A DNA stretch of 34,411 nt from Pseudomonas sp. TH10 (GCF_016651255.1 NZ_JAEKEG010000006.1:1-34411); one strand, 5' to 3'. Counted from the first letter of the stretch, positions 1 to 7,746 are shown. Program-made: numbers and translations. The notes: generated from the sequence alone by a model not told the origin.

Positions 1-981
1 GCCTCGCAGAACAAACCCGGTTTTCTCGGGAAACTGTTCGGCAAGAAAGACCAGACCCCGATCAAGGGGCTGTATTTCTGGGGCGGCGTAGGTCGTGGCA
101 AGACTTACCTGGTCGACACCTTCTTCGAAGCGCTGCCGTTCAAGGAAAAGACCCGTACCCACTTCCACCGCTTCATGAAGCGCGTGCACGAAGAAATGAA
201 GACCCTGGGCGGTGAAAAAAACCCGCTGACCATCATCGCCAAGCGTTTCTCGGACGAGTCCCGGGTGATCTGTTTCGATGAGTTCTTCGTCTCCGACATC
301 ACCGACGCCATGATCCTTGGCACGCTGATGGAAGAGTTGTTCAAGAATGGCGTGACCCTGGTCGCGACCTCGAACATCGTGCCTGACGGCCTGTACAAGG
401 ACGGCCTGCAGCGCGCGCGCTTCCTGCCAGCCATCGCGCTGATCAAGCAGAACACCGAGATCGTCAACGTCGACAGCGGCGTCGACTACCGTCTGCGTCA
501 CCTCGAACAAGCGGAGCTGTTCCACTATCCGCTCGACGAAGCCGCTCACGAGAGCTTGCGCAAGAGCTTCAAGGCGTTGACGCCAGAATGCACAGCAGCC
601 GTCGAGAACGACGTGTTGATGATCGAGAACCGCGAAATCCGTGCCCTGCGCACTTGCGATGACGTGGCCTGGTTCGACTTCCGCGAACTGTGCGATGGCC
701 CACGCAGCCAGAACGACTACATCGAACTGGGCAAGATCTTCCACGCCGTGCTGCTCAGCGGTGTCGAGCAGATGAGCGTCACCACCGACGATATCGCCCG
801 ACGCTTCATCAATATGGTCGACGAATTCTACGACCGTAACGTCAAGCTGATCATTTCTGCTGAAGTCGAGCTGAAGGATCTGTACACCGGCGGCCGCCTG
901 AACTTCGAGTTCCAGCGCACGCTGAGCCGACTGCTGGAAATGCAATCGCACGAATTCCTGTCGCGGGCGCACAAGCCTTAA
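1..981 (+). CDS. zapE: Cell division protein ZapE (AFG1-like ATPase), 5' end cut by window edge
   Basis: The frame is open from base 1 to TAA at 979-981, giving 326 visible residues. Compared with about 365-375 residues for the family, some 40-50 N-terminal residues lie outside the window. A Walker A motif GGVGRGKT is encoded at 82-105 and a Walker B motif VICFDEF near 265-285, followed by the sensor region VATSNIVPDGLYKDGLQR with its arginine-rich end. This is the AFG1/ZapE P-loop ATPase fold. In E. coli ZapE associates with FtsZ late in constriction and destabilises protofilaments; the mitochondrial homologue is Afg1/LACE1. The gene ends 16 bases before a strong terminator, so it is the last gene of its transcript. 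The ATG at 175 is internal to the gene and is not its start. Family assignment is very secure; the division role is by homology. Confidence 0.95.
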   Translation, partial: ASQNKPGFLGKLFGKKDQTPIKGLYFWGGVGRGKTYLVDTFFEALPFKEKTRTHFHRFMKRVHEEMKTLGGEKNPLTIIAKRFSDESRVICFDEFFVSDITDAMILGTLMEELFKNGVTLVATSNIVPDGLYKDGLQRARFLPAIALIKQNTEIVNVDSGVDYRLRHLEQAELFHYPLDEAAHESLRKSFKALTPECTAAVENDVLMIENREIRALRTCDDVAWFDFRELCDGPRSQNDYIELGKIFHAVLLSGVEQMSVTTDDIARRFINMVDEFYDRNVKLIISAEVELKDLYTGGRLNFEFQRTLSRLLEMQSHEFLSRAHKP

Positions 982-997
982 ATAGCGTTCGGCAAAT

Positions 998-1028
998 AAA
1001 AAGGGCCTGCAATTGCAGGCCCTTTTTT
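998..1028 (+). terminator. Rho-independent terminator after zapE
   Basis: A perfect palindrome GGGCCTGCAATTGCAGGCCC (1003-1022) is flanked by five A residues on the left and six T residues on the right. The A-tract and T-tract make it able to work in both directions, which fits the convergent gene pair zapE and the GlxA-type regulator. Confidence 0.9.
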
Positions 1029-1047
1029 ATGCGCTGAAGATCTTCCC

Positions 1048-1137
1048 TGTGGGAGCGAGCCTGCTCGCGAAAGCGGTGTGTCAGCCAACAATCTTAGTGA
1101 ATGTAAAACCGAATTCGCGAGCAGGCTCGCTCCCACA
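1048..1137. repeat. REP doublet (REPIN-like), outward GTGGGAG ends
   Basis: The left copy at 1049-1070 reads GTGGGAGCGAGCCTGCTCGC plus GA. The right copy at 1115-1136 is its exact reverse complement, and 44 bases separate them. Each copy is itself partly palindromic (GCGAG-CCTG-CTCGC). This is the known Pseudomonas REP family usually mobilised in pairs by a RAYT transposase encoded elsewhere; no such transposase is in this window. The doublet sits between the convergent genes zapE and the GlxA-type regulator. Confidence 0.85.
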
Positions 1138-1162
1138 TTGGAATTTCGCTGTTGCGCCTAGG

Positions 1163-2158
1163 TTATGCTGCCTGCTGAAACTGCTGCCGATACTGGTTCG
1201 GCGACAGCTCGGTGTGCTGGCGAAATAGCCGCGCAAAGAAGCTCGCGTCGTCGTAACCGACCTCATAACTGATGGTCTTGATGCTCTTGCGACTGCCCGA
1301 GAGCAAGCCCTTGGCGGTCTCGATACGCAGGCGTTGCAGGTAATGCAGCGGCTTGTCGCCGGTGGCGGTCTGGAAGCGGCGCATGAAGTTGCGGATGCTC
1401 ATGCCGTGTTCGCGGGCGACGTCTTCGAAGCGGAACTTGTCGGCAAAATGCTCTTCGAGCCAGTGCTGGATCTGCAGGATGATCACATCCTGATGCAGCT
1501 TCTGCCCGCCGAAACCGATACGCCCCGGCGAATAGTTGCGCTGTACTTCGTAAAGAATGTCGCGGGCCACTGCTTGCGCCACGTTCGCACCGCAGAAGCG
1601 CTCGATCAGGTAGATGTAAAGATCGCAGGCCGACGTGGTGCCGCCGGCGCAATAAAGATTGTCAGCGTCGGTCAGGTGCTTGTCCTGATTGAGGTGCACC
1701 CTGGGGAAGCGTTCGGCAAAGGCGTTAAAGAAGCGCCAGTACGTGGTCGCTTCCTTGCCATTGAGCAGCCCGGCCTCGGCCAGCCAGAACACCCCGGTGG
1801 CTTCACCGCAGAGCACGGCGCCGCGAGCGTGCTGCTCGCGTAGCCAAGGAAGGATTTGCGGGTAACGGCTGCACAACGTATCGAAATCATCCCAAAACGC
1901 CGGAAGGATGATGATATCGGTGTTTTCCAGACCTCCGTCCACCGGGATAACCACGTCACTGAAGCTTTTCACCGGTTTACCGTCGGGGCTGACCAGGCGG
2001 GTTTCAAACGCCGGAGTCAGGCCGTGGCCCAGTTGCTTGCCGTAACGCAGGCTCGCCACATGGAAAAAATCCTTGGCTTGCATGAGGGCGAAAGCGAAAA
2101 CCTGGTCGATCGCCAGGATGCTGACGCGCCGCAAGGGCGTGGAGACTTGCTTGGACAT
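1163..2158 (-). CDS. GlxA-family transcriptional regulator (DJ-1/PfpI-like domain plus AraC helix-turn-helix)
   Basis: 331 residues, the usual length for this family. Residues about 10-190 form a DJ-1/PfpI (class I glutamine amidotransferase-like) sensor domain with the elbow AVLCGEATGVFWLAEAGLL around Cys117 and the segment AGGTTSACDLYIYLIE at 171-186. Residues about 225-325 form an AraC DNA-binding domain with its two helix-turn-helix units (MSIRNFMRRF and the signature ISYEVGYDDASFFARLFRQ). Relatives control catabolic operons for amino acids, choline, carnitine and similar compounds, but the ligand cannot be read here. It is divergent from the acyl-CoA dehydrogenase gene with 151 bases between, so that gene is a plausible target; this is inference. 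No strong Shine-Dalgarno precedes the chosen ATG. Confidence 0.92.
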   Translation of the reverse strand: MSKQVSTPLRRVSILAIDQVFAFALMQAKDFFHVASLRYGKQLGHGLTPAFETRLVSPDGKPVKSFSDVVIPVDGGLENTDIIILPAFWDDFDTLCSRYPQILPWLREQHARGAVLCGEATGVFWLAEAGLLNGKEATTYWRFFNAFAERFPRVHLNQDKHLTDADNLYCAGGTTSACDLYIYLIERFCGANVAQAVARDILYEVQRNYSPGRIGFGGQKLHQDVIILQIQHWLEEHFADKFRFEDVAREHGMSIRNFMRRFQTATGDKPLHYLQRLRIETAKGLLSGSRKSIKTISYEVGYDDASFFARLFRQHTELSPNQYRQQFQQAA

Positions 2159-2309
2159 AATTCAACTTTTGTTTTGTTTTTATAAGGGAAAGTGGTCACC
2201 AGACGGCTGGATCGTCTTATTTTTTGTCGGATGTGTCCAGTGTCCTGTGTCGGAGGGTAGGCATAGTCTCTGAAGGTCATCTCCCTCCAACAAGAAAGAA
2301 AGGTGCCGC
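2159..2309. promoter_or_regulatory. Divergent control region with heptamer tandem repeats
   Basis: This 151-bp region separates the GlxA-type regulator from the acyl-CoA dehydrogenase gene. Three tandem heptamers GTGTCCA, GTGTCCT and GTGTCGG lie at 2233-2253. A CATAGT at 2262-2267 could be a -10 element for the dehydrogenase, but I see no good -35 at the right distance, which would fit a promoter that needs an activator. The ribosome binding site of the dehydrogenase is GAAAGG just before its ATG. The operator assignment is a guess. Confidence 0.35.
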
Positions 2310-3446
2310 ATGATTCCCAGAACCCTGTTCAGCCCCGAGCACGAATTGTTCCGCGACAGCGTACGAACATTCCTTGAAAAGGAGGCCGTGCCGTTCCACG
2401 GGCAATGGGAGAAACAGGGCTACATCGACCGTAAACTGTGGAACAAGGCCGGGGAGGCGGGGATGCTCTGCTCGCATCTGCCAGAGGAATATGGCGGCCT
2501 GGGCGCAGATTTTCTTTACAGCGCGGTGGTGATCGAAGAGGTCGGTCGGCTGGGGCTGACTGGTATCGGTTTCTCGTTGCATTCAGACATCGTTGCGCCG
2601 TACATCCTGCATTACGGCAGTGAGGCGCTGAAGCACAAGTACCTGCCGAAACTGGTCTCGGGGGAGATGGTCACGGCCATTGCGATGACCGAGCCGGGCG
2701 CGGGTTCTGACCTGCAAGGCGTGAAGACCACCGCCGTTCTGGACGGTGACGAGTATGTGATCAACGGTTCAAAAACCTTCATCACCAATGGCTTTCTGGC
2801 TGATCTGGTAATTGTCGTCGCCAAGACCGATCCGAAGGCGGGCGCCAAGGGCACCAGCCTGTTTCTGGTCGAGGCGAATACACCGGGCTTCGACAAGGGC
2901 AAGCGTCTTGAGAAAGTCGGCATGAAGGCGCAGGACACCTCGGAATTGTTCTTCCAGGATGTTCGTGTGCCGAAGGAGAATCTGCTGGGGCAGGCCGGTG
3001 CAGGGTTTGCGTACCTGATGCAGGAGCTGCCGCAGGAGCGTCTGACCGTGGCGATTGGCGGCTTGGCCTCAGCAGAGGCGGCATTGCAATGGACGCTTGA
3101 TTACACCCGTGACCGCAAGGCGTTCGGCAAGGCGATTGCCGACTTCCAGAACACCCGTTTCAAACTGGCAGAGATGGCCACCGAGATTCAGATCGGACGC
3201 GTGTTCGTCGATAAGTGCCTGGAGCTACACCTGCAAGGCAAGCTCGACGTGCCGACGGCGGCGATGGCGAAATACTGGGGCACCGACCTGCAATGCAAGG
3301 TACTCGACGAGTGTGTGCAGTTGCATGGCGGTTACGGCTTCATGTGGGAATACCCGGTGGCGCGGGCATGGGCGGACGCACGCGTGCAACGGATCTATGC
3401 CGGCACCAATGAAATCATGAAAGAGATCATCGCGCGCTCGCTCTGA
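2310..3446 (+). CDS. Acyl-CoA dehydrogenase, long-chain (ACADL-like) type
   Basis: 378 residues, full family length. It is an FAD flavoprotein that oxidises acyl-CoA to trans-2-enoyl-CoA and passes electrons to electron-transferring flavoprotein. Visible marks are AMTEPGAGSD at 125-134 (flavin and substrate binding), RKAFGK at 269-274, QLHGGYGF at 337-344 and IYAGTNEIMKEIIAR near the C-terminus. In the medium-chain type the catalytic Glu sits where this protein has Ala (YAGT). The likely base is therefore Glu243 in LPQER, as in the long-chain and isovaleryl types. The C-terminal half strongly resembles vertebrate ACADL as I remember it. The chain length or branching of the true substrate cannot be decided. 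It starts at ATG 2310 after GAAAGG and is divergent from the GlxA-type regulator. Confidence 0.93.
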   Translation: MIPRTLFSPEHELFRDSVRTFLEKEAVPFHGQWEKQGYIDRKLWNKAGEAGMLCSHLPEEYGGLGADFLYSAVVIEEVGRLGLTGIGFSLHSDIVAPYILHYGSEALKHKYLPKLVSGEMVTAIAMTEPGAGSDLQGVKTTAVLDGDEYVINGSKTFITNGFLADLVIVVAKTDPKAGAKGTSLFLVEANTPGFDKGKRLEKVGMKAQDTSELFFQDVRVPKENLLGQAGAGFAYLMQELPQERLTVAIGGLASAEAALQWTLDYTRDRKAFGKAIADFQNTRFKLAEMATEIQIGRVFVDKCLELHLQGKLDVPTAAMAKYWGTDLQCKVLDECVQLHGGYGFMWEYPVARAWADARVQRIYAGTNEIMKEIIARSL

Positions 3447-3470
3447 GTTTTTCAGTGATTTGACTGCCCC

Positions 3471-3536
3471 TTTCGCGAGCAGGCTCGCTCCCACAAGAAT
3501 CACGCTGTACCTGTGGGAGCGAGCCTGCTCGCGAAG
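3471..3536. repeat. REP doublet with inward GTGGGAG ends
   Basis: The copy at 3472-3493 reads TCGCGAGCAGGCTCGCTCCC plus AC, and the reverse-complement copy lies at 3513-3534, with 19 bases between. It is the same REP family as at 1048-1137, but the two halves face the other way. It occupies the convergent gap between the acyl-CoA dehydrogenase and the aldo/keto reductase, where I see no conventional terminator, so its hairpins may end or stabilise both transcripts (inference). Confidence 0.82.
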
Positions 3537-3550
3537 CTTTCAGCGGTCAA

Positions 3551-4591
3551 TCAAGGTGCCGGGTTAGGGTGATCCTTGTGAATCGCCTCAATCCCTTCGA
3601 GCACTTCATCCGACAGCTTCAGCTCGAAGCTGGCGATGTTGCTCTCCAGTTGCTCCAGGGTTGTGGCACCAATGATGTTGCTGGTGACGAACGGTTGCTG
3701 GGTCACAAACGCCAACGCCATCTGCGCCGGATCCAGGCCGTGCTCACGGGCCAATGCCACGTATCGGCTGCAGGCCGCTTCCGACTGCGGGTTGAAATAG
3801 CGGCTGAAGCGGCTGTAGAGGCTCAGACGACCCTTTGGCGGACGCGCGCCACCTTCGTATTTGCCCGAGAGGAAACCGAACGCCAGCGGCGAATAGGCAA
3901 GCAGGCCGCACTGTTCGCGAATGGCGATTTCCGCCAGGCCCACTTCAAAGCTGCGGTTGAGCAGGTTGTACGGGTTCTGGATCGACACCGCGCGCGGCCA
4001 GCCACGGGCCTCGGCCAATGCCAGAAAGCGCATGGTGCCCCACGGCGTTTCGTTGGACAGGCCGATGTGACGGATCTTGCCGGCTTTCACCTGCTCATCG
4101 AGCGCTTCGAGGGTGTCTTCGAGCGGCGTCAGGTTGGCTTCGATCTTGTGCTTGTAGCCCAGTTGTCCGAAAAAATTGGTGCTGCGTTCCGGCCAGTGCA
4201 ATTGATACAGGTCGATGTAGTCGGTCTGCAGTCGCTCGAGGCTGGCATCCACTGCAGCGGTGATGTGCTGGCGGTTGTGGCGCAGGTTTTTGTCGCGGAT
4301 GTAGTCGATGGTGTTGCCCGGGCCGGCGATTTTGCTGGCGAGGATCCAGTCGGCACGATCGCCGCGACTTTTGAAGTAATTGCCGATGTAGCGCTCGGTG
4401 GTGGCGTAGGTTTCGGCTTTCGGCGGCACCGGATACATCTCGGCGGTGTCGATGAAATTGATCCCGGCCTCTTTGGCCCTTTCGATCTGGGCGAAGGCTT
4501 CAGCTTCAGTGTTTTGCTCGCCCCAGGTCATGGTGCCGAGGCAGATTGCACTCACGTTCAGGTCGGTACGGCCTAGCTGGCGATAGTCCAT
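3551..4591 (-). CDS. tas: Aldo/keto reductase of the Tas family (NADP(H)-dependent)
   Basis: 346 residues from the chosen start, exactly the length of E. coli Tas, with close similarity from the N-terminus (LGTMTWGEQN) to the C-terminal PAP. The aldo/keto reductase tetrad is visible: Asp48 and Tyr53 in FIDTAEMY, Lys87 in ASKIAG and His132 in YQLHWPER. The C-terminal FVTSNIIGATTLEQLESNI segment is the usual cofactor phosphate-binding region. The start at 4591 is chosen because AAGGAG lies 6 bases upstream; an upstream in-frame ATG at 4645 would add 18 residues that the family lacks. Tas was found in E. coli as a suppressor of tyrosine auxotrophy under starvation, but the physiological substrate is not settled. 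It runs alone, convergent with the acyl-CoA dehydrogenase. Confidence 0.93.
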   Translation of the reverse strand: MDYRQLGRTDLNVSAICLGTMTWGEQNTEAEAFAQIERAKEAGINFIDTAEMYPVPPKAETYATTERYIGNYFKSRGDRADWILASKIAGPGNTIDYIRDKNLRHNRQHITAAVDASLERLQTDYIDLYQLHWPERSTNFFGQLGYKHKIEANLTPLEDTLEALDEQVKAGKIRHIGLSNETPWGTMRFLALAEARGWPRAVSIQNPYNLLNRSFEVGLAEIAIREQCGLLAYSPLAFGFLSGKYEGGARPPKGRLSLYSRFSRYFNPQSEAACSRYVALAREHGLDPAQMALAFVTQQPFVTSNIIGATTLEQLESNIASFELKLSDEVLEGIEAIHKDHPNPAP

Positions 4592-4761
4592 CGGGTGCTC
4601 CTTGGGCAAAACAATCATAAAAGCAGGTTGAAATATTTTTCGCAATCTGCATAATTGCCGACCTCTTTCTGCAGTGGAAGTGATGCGCCGCCGCCGAAGA
4701 ATCTTGCCGTTGAACGGACGCGCCGACCCGAGCCCCCGAAAGCGTCTGTATCCGGCTGCCT

Positions 4762-4836
4762 TTGACTTGTCAAAGTACGCACTATTCAGTAAGATCCGCC
4801 GTCTAATTTACAGGGCGGCCCCTGAGGCTATAAAGA
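4762..4836 (+). promoter_or_regulatory. Candidate promoter and structured leader of rplM
   Basis: TTGACT at 4762-4767 is a good -35. The -10 is less clear: TATTCA at 4783-4788 gives a 15-base spacer, and TAAGAT at 4790-4795 gives 22. CCGCC (4796-4800) can pair with GGCGG (4814-4818) in the short leader, and GAGG at 4824-4827 is the ribosome binding site of rplM. Ribosomal protein operons are often controlled through such leaders, but I cannot match this one to a named L13 leader. The rest of the 245-bp gap back to the reductase start at 4591 must hold the reductase promoter, which I could not identify. Confidence 0.35.
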
Positions 4837-5265
4837 ATGAAAACTTTTACTGCTAAACCGGAAACAGTAAAGCGCGACTGGTTTGTCGTCGACGCTGCTG
4901 GTCAGACCCTGGGTCGTCTGGCCACCGAAATCGCGAGCCGTCTGCGTGGCAAGCACAAGCCTGAGTACACTCCTCACGTTGACACCGGCGACTACATCGT
5001 CGTTATCAACGCCGAGCAGATTCGTGTAACCGGTGCTAAAACCACCGACAAAATCTACTACTCCCACTCCGGTTTCCCGGGCGGCATCAAGTCGATCAAC
5101 TTTGAAAAGCTGATCGCTAAAGCCCCTGAGCGCGTGATCGAGACCGCGGTCAAAGGCATGCTGCCTAAGAACCCGCTGGGTCGCGACATGTATCGTAAGC
5201 TGAAAGTCTATGCGGGCGCTGCACACCCTCATACTGCTCAGCAGCCCCAAGAACTGAAGTTTTAA
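4837..5265 (+). CDS. rplM: 50S ribosomal protein L13
   Basis: 142 residues, the same length as E. coli L13. Recognisable segments are [19 protein letters not shown], the central [13 protein letters not shown] and [22 protein letters not shown], all diagnostic of uL13. The protein is an early assembly protein that binds 23S rRNA in the large subunit. It is followed 14 bases later by rpsI, the standard bacterial rplM-rpsI operon. Codon choice is strongly biased, as expected for a highly expressed gene. Confidence 0.99.
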   Translation: MKTFTAKPETVKRDWFVVDAAGQTLGRLATEIASRLRGKHKPEYTPHVDTGDYIVVINAEQIRVTGAKTTDKIYYSHSGFPGGIKSINFEKLIAKAPERVIETAVKGMLPKNPLGRDMYRKLKVYAGAAHPHTAQQPQELKF

Positions 5266-5279
5266 CGGAATAGTTCATT

Positions 5280-5672
5280 ATGTCGGCGACTCAAAATTAC
5301 GGCACTGGCCGTCGCAAGACCGCAACCGCACGCGTTTTCCTGCGTCCGGGTACTGGTAACATCTCCATCAACAACCGTTCGCTGGATAACTTCTTCGGCC
5401 GCGAAACTGCCCGCATGGTAGTTCGTCAGCCGCTGGAGCTGACCGAGACTGTCGAGAAGTTCGACATCTACGTCACCGTGATCGGCGGTGGTGTAAGTGG
5501 TCAAGCTGGCGCAATCCGCCACGGCATCACTCGCGCTCTGATGGACTACGACGAAACCCTGCGTGGCGCTCTGCGCAAAGCTGGCTTCGTTACTCGCGAC
5601 GCCCGTGAAGTTGAACGTAAGAAAGTTGGTCTGCGTAAAGCGCGTAAGCGTCCGCAGTACTCGAAGCGTTAA
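5280..5672 (+). CDS. rpsI: 30S ribosomal protein S9
   Basis: 130 residues, the family length. It begins with the typical [17 protein letters not shown] and ends in the basic tail [12 protein letters not shown] whose last Lys-Arg reaches the P-site tRNA in the 30S subunit. It is the second gene of the rplM-rpsI operon. The Shine-Dalgarno is weak (GGAA before ATG 5280), so translation may depend partly on coupling with rplM. A terminator follows directly. Confidence 0.99.
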   Translation: MSATQNYGTGRRKTATARVFLRPGTGNISINNRSLDNFFGRETARMVVRQPLELTETVEKFDIYVTVIGGGVSGQAGAIRHGITRALMDYDETLRGALRKAGFVTRDAREVERKKVGLRKARKRPQYSKR

Positions 5673-5688
5673 TTCCGCTTCCACGTTC

Positions 5689-5729
5689 AAAAAGAACGCC
5701 CGATTCCTCACGGAAGCGGGCGTTTTTTT
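5689..5729 (+). terminator. Rho-independent terminator after rpsI
   Basis: AACGCCCG (5695-5702) pairs with CGGGCGTT (5717-5724) across a 14-base loop, with A residues before the stem and a seven-T tract at 5723-5729 (its first two T residues pair in the stem). It ends the ribosomal protein operon before petABC. Confidence 0.88.
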
Positions 5730-5764
5730 ATGCCTGCGATTTATAAAAGAATTGCGCTGTGACA

Positions 5765-5941
5765 ACTTGCCACATTCGTAGACCCCCTATACTGCAAGGC
5801 TTGAGGGTATGAGCTCCGGGTAATTCCCTTGTCAGAATTGGGGCTTTTCATTACCATCTCGGCAAAATTTTTATAAGTAACATTGATTTATTTAGTAGAT
5901 GCCTGATTTAACAGGCCACAAAGCTGATGGGAGAGGACTGA
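5765..5941 (+). promoter_or_regulatory. petABC upstream region with candidate promoter
   Basis: TATACT at 5788-5793 is a good -10 element. ACTTGC or TTGCCA 15-17 bases upstream is a poor -35. A leader of about 140 bases would follow, AT-rich near the gene (the run of T residues around 5868-5875), with the ribosome binding site GGGAGAGGA directly before ATG 5942. The gap between rpsI and petA contains no other gene that I can support. Confidence 0.4.
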
Positions 5942-6535
5942 ATGAGCAATGACGGCGTGAATGCAGGCCGGCGTCGCTTCTTGGTAGCAGCCACATCCGT
6001 GGTGGGTGCTGCAGGAGCGGTGGGGGCTGCGGTCCCGTTCGTGGGGTCATGGTTTCCCAGTGCCAAGGCGAAAGCCGCTGGTGCACCGGTGAAAGTGAAT
6101 GTCAGCAAGATCGAGCCAGGACAGCAGATGATTGCTGAGTGGCGCGGCCAGCCGGTGTTCATTGTCCGCCGTACTGCGGAAATCCTGGGGAATCTCAAGA
6201 AGATCGAGGGCCAGCTCTCCGATCCGACTTCCAAAAACTCCACGCAACCCACCTATGTCGACCCTGAAGTGCGATCGATCAAGCCGGAAATCCTGCTGCT
6301 GATCGGGATCTGCACACACTTGGGTTGCTCTCCGACCTTCCGTCCCGAAGTGGCACCTGCAGATCTTGGTAAAGACTGGGTAGGTGGCTATTTCTGCCCT
6401 TGCCACGGTTCCCACTACGATCTGGCTGGCCGCGTCTACAAGTCGCAACCCGCGCCTTTGAACCTGCCAGTTCCCCCGCATTCCTATGAGACCGATGACC
6501 TGATTGTCATTGGCGTCGATACGGAGAAAGCGTGA
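5942..6535 (+). CDS. petA: Ubiquinol-cytochrome c reductase, Rieske iron-sulfur subunit
   Basis: 197 residues, normal for bacterial bc1 Rieske proteins. The N-terminus has a twin-arginine signal (RRRFLVAA, residues 10-17) followed by a hydrophobic helix at about 15-38 that stays as the membrane anchor. The [2Fe-2S] ligands are in CTHLGC (124-129) and CPCHGS (152-157): Cys124, His126, Cys152 and His155, with Cys129 and Cys154 as the disulfide pair. The protein takes one electron from ubiquinol at the Qo site and hands it to cytochrome c1. It is the first gene of petABC. The start is fixed by GGGAGAGGA upstream, and the stop overlaps the petB start. Confidence 0.98.
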   Translation: MSNDGVNAGRRRFLVAATSVVGAAGAVGAAVPFVGSWFPSAKAKAAGAPVKVNVSKIEPGQQMIAEWRGQPVFIVRRTAEILGNLKKIEGQLSDPTSKNSTQPTYVDPEVRSIKPEILLLIGICTHLGCSPTFRPEVAPADLGKDWVGGYFCPCHGSHYDLAGRVYKSQPAPLNLPVPPHSYETDDLIVIGVDTEKA

Positions 6536-7746
6536 TGAGCAAGTTCATGGATTGGGTTGATGCACGCTTCCCTGCGACCAAAATGTGGGAAGACCATCTC
6601 AGCAAGTATTACGCTCCAAAGAACTTCAACTTCTTCTATTTCTTTGGCTCCCTCGCACTGCTCGTTCTGGTCAACCAGATCGTCACCGGTGTCTGGCTGA
6701 CCATGAGCTACACCCCGTCGGCGGAAGAAGCCTTTGCCTCCGTCGAATACATCATGCGCGACGTCGAGTACGGCTCGATCCTGCGTCTGCTGCACTCGAC
6801 CGGCGCCTCGGCGTTCTTCATCGTGGTCTATCTGCACATGTTCCGTGGCTTGCTCTACGGTTCGTACCAGAAACCGCGTGAGCTGGTCTGGGTCTTCGGC
6901 ATGCTGATTTACCTGGCGCTGATGGCTGAAGCCTTCATGGGTTACCTGCTGCCGTGGGGTCAGATGTCCTACTGGGGTGCCCAGGTGATCATCTCGCTGT
7001 TCGGTGCGATTCCGGTTATCGGTAACGACCTGACTCAGTGGATTCGTGGTGACTATCTGATCTCCGGGATCACCCTCAACCGCTTCTTCGCTTTGCACGT
7101 CGTCGCTCTGCCGATCGTCATTCTTGGTCTGGTGGTGCTGCACATTCTGGCGCTGCACGAAGTCGGTTCGAACAACCCTGACGGCGTCGACATCAAGAAG
7201 CACAAAGACGAAAACGGCATCCCGCTGGACGGCATCGCCTTCCACCCGTACTACACCGTGAAAGACATTGTCGGTGTTGTGGTGTTCCTGTTCATCTTCT
7301 GCTTTATCGTGTTCTTCTTCCCGGAAATGGGCGGCTACTTCCTCGAAAAACCCAACTTCGAGCAAGCGAACCCATTCAAGACGCCAGAGCATATTGCGCC
7401 GGTTTGGTATTTCACGCCGTTCTACGCGATCTTGCGTGCGATCCCCGACAAACTCATGGGCGTGATCGCCATGGGCGCCTCGATTGCCTTGCTGTTTGTC
7501 CTGCCGTGGCTTGACCGCAGTCCGGTCAAATCGATGCGCTACAAAGGCTGGATGAGCAAAATCTGGCTGGTGGTGTTCTGCATTTCGTTCGTGATCCTCG
7601 GCATCCTGGGCGTTCTGGCGCCGACGCCGGAGCGCACGCTGGTCTCGCAGATCTGCACCTTCCTGTACTTCGCCTACTTCATTCTGATGCCGTTCTACAC
7701 CAGGCTCGAGAAGACCAAAAAGGTTCCGGAAAGGGTGACTGGCTGA
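6535..7746 (+). CDS. petB: Ubiquinol-cytochrome c reductase, cytochrome b subunit
   Basis: 403 residues from ATG 6535, which overlaps the petA stop by one base; a GTG at 6532 would add one residue. It is a multi-helix inner membrane protein. Helix B haem ligands are His87 and His101 (13 residues between); helix D ligands are His188 and His203 (14 between, as in cytochrome b6 rather than mitochondrial cytochrome b). The Qo-site motif is PVWY at 289-292 in place of mitochondrial PEWY. The subunit carries haems bL and bH and both quinone sites of the bc1 complex, giving proton-coupled electron transfer. Unlike some relatives it is not fused to cytochrome c1; petC is a separate gene overlapping by one base. 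Confidence 0.98.
   Translation: MSKFMDWVDARFPATKMWEDHLSKYYAPKNFNFFYFFGSLALLVLVNQIVTGVWLTMSYTPSAEEAFASVEYIMRDVEYGSILRLLHSTGASAFFIVVYLHMFRGLLYGSYQKPRELVWVFGMLIYLALMAEAFMGYLLPWGQMSYWGAQVIISLFGAIPVIGNDLTQWIRGDYLISGITLNRFFALHVVALPIVILGLVVLHILALHEVGSNNPDGVDIKKHKDENGIPLDGIAFHPYYTVKDIVGVVVFLFIFCFIVFFFPEMGGYFLEKPNFEQANPFKTPEHIAPVWYFTPFYAILRAIPDKLMGVIAMGASIALLFVLPWLDRSPVKSMRYKGWMSKIWLVVFCISFVILGILGVLAPTPERTLVSQICTFLYFAYFILMPFYTRLEKTKKVPERVTG

Noticed and set aside
1048..1137. Possible CRISPR repeats
   Set aside because: There are only two inverted copies, not regularly spaced direct repeats; no cas genes are present. They are REP elements.
1013..1228. Small forward frame across the REP doublet after zapE
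   Set aside because: It begins inside the terminator hairpin, is partly translated REP sequence, and overlaps the end of the convergent regulator gene.
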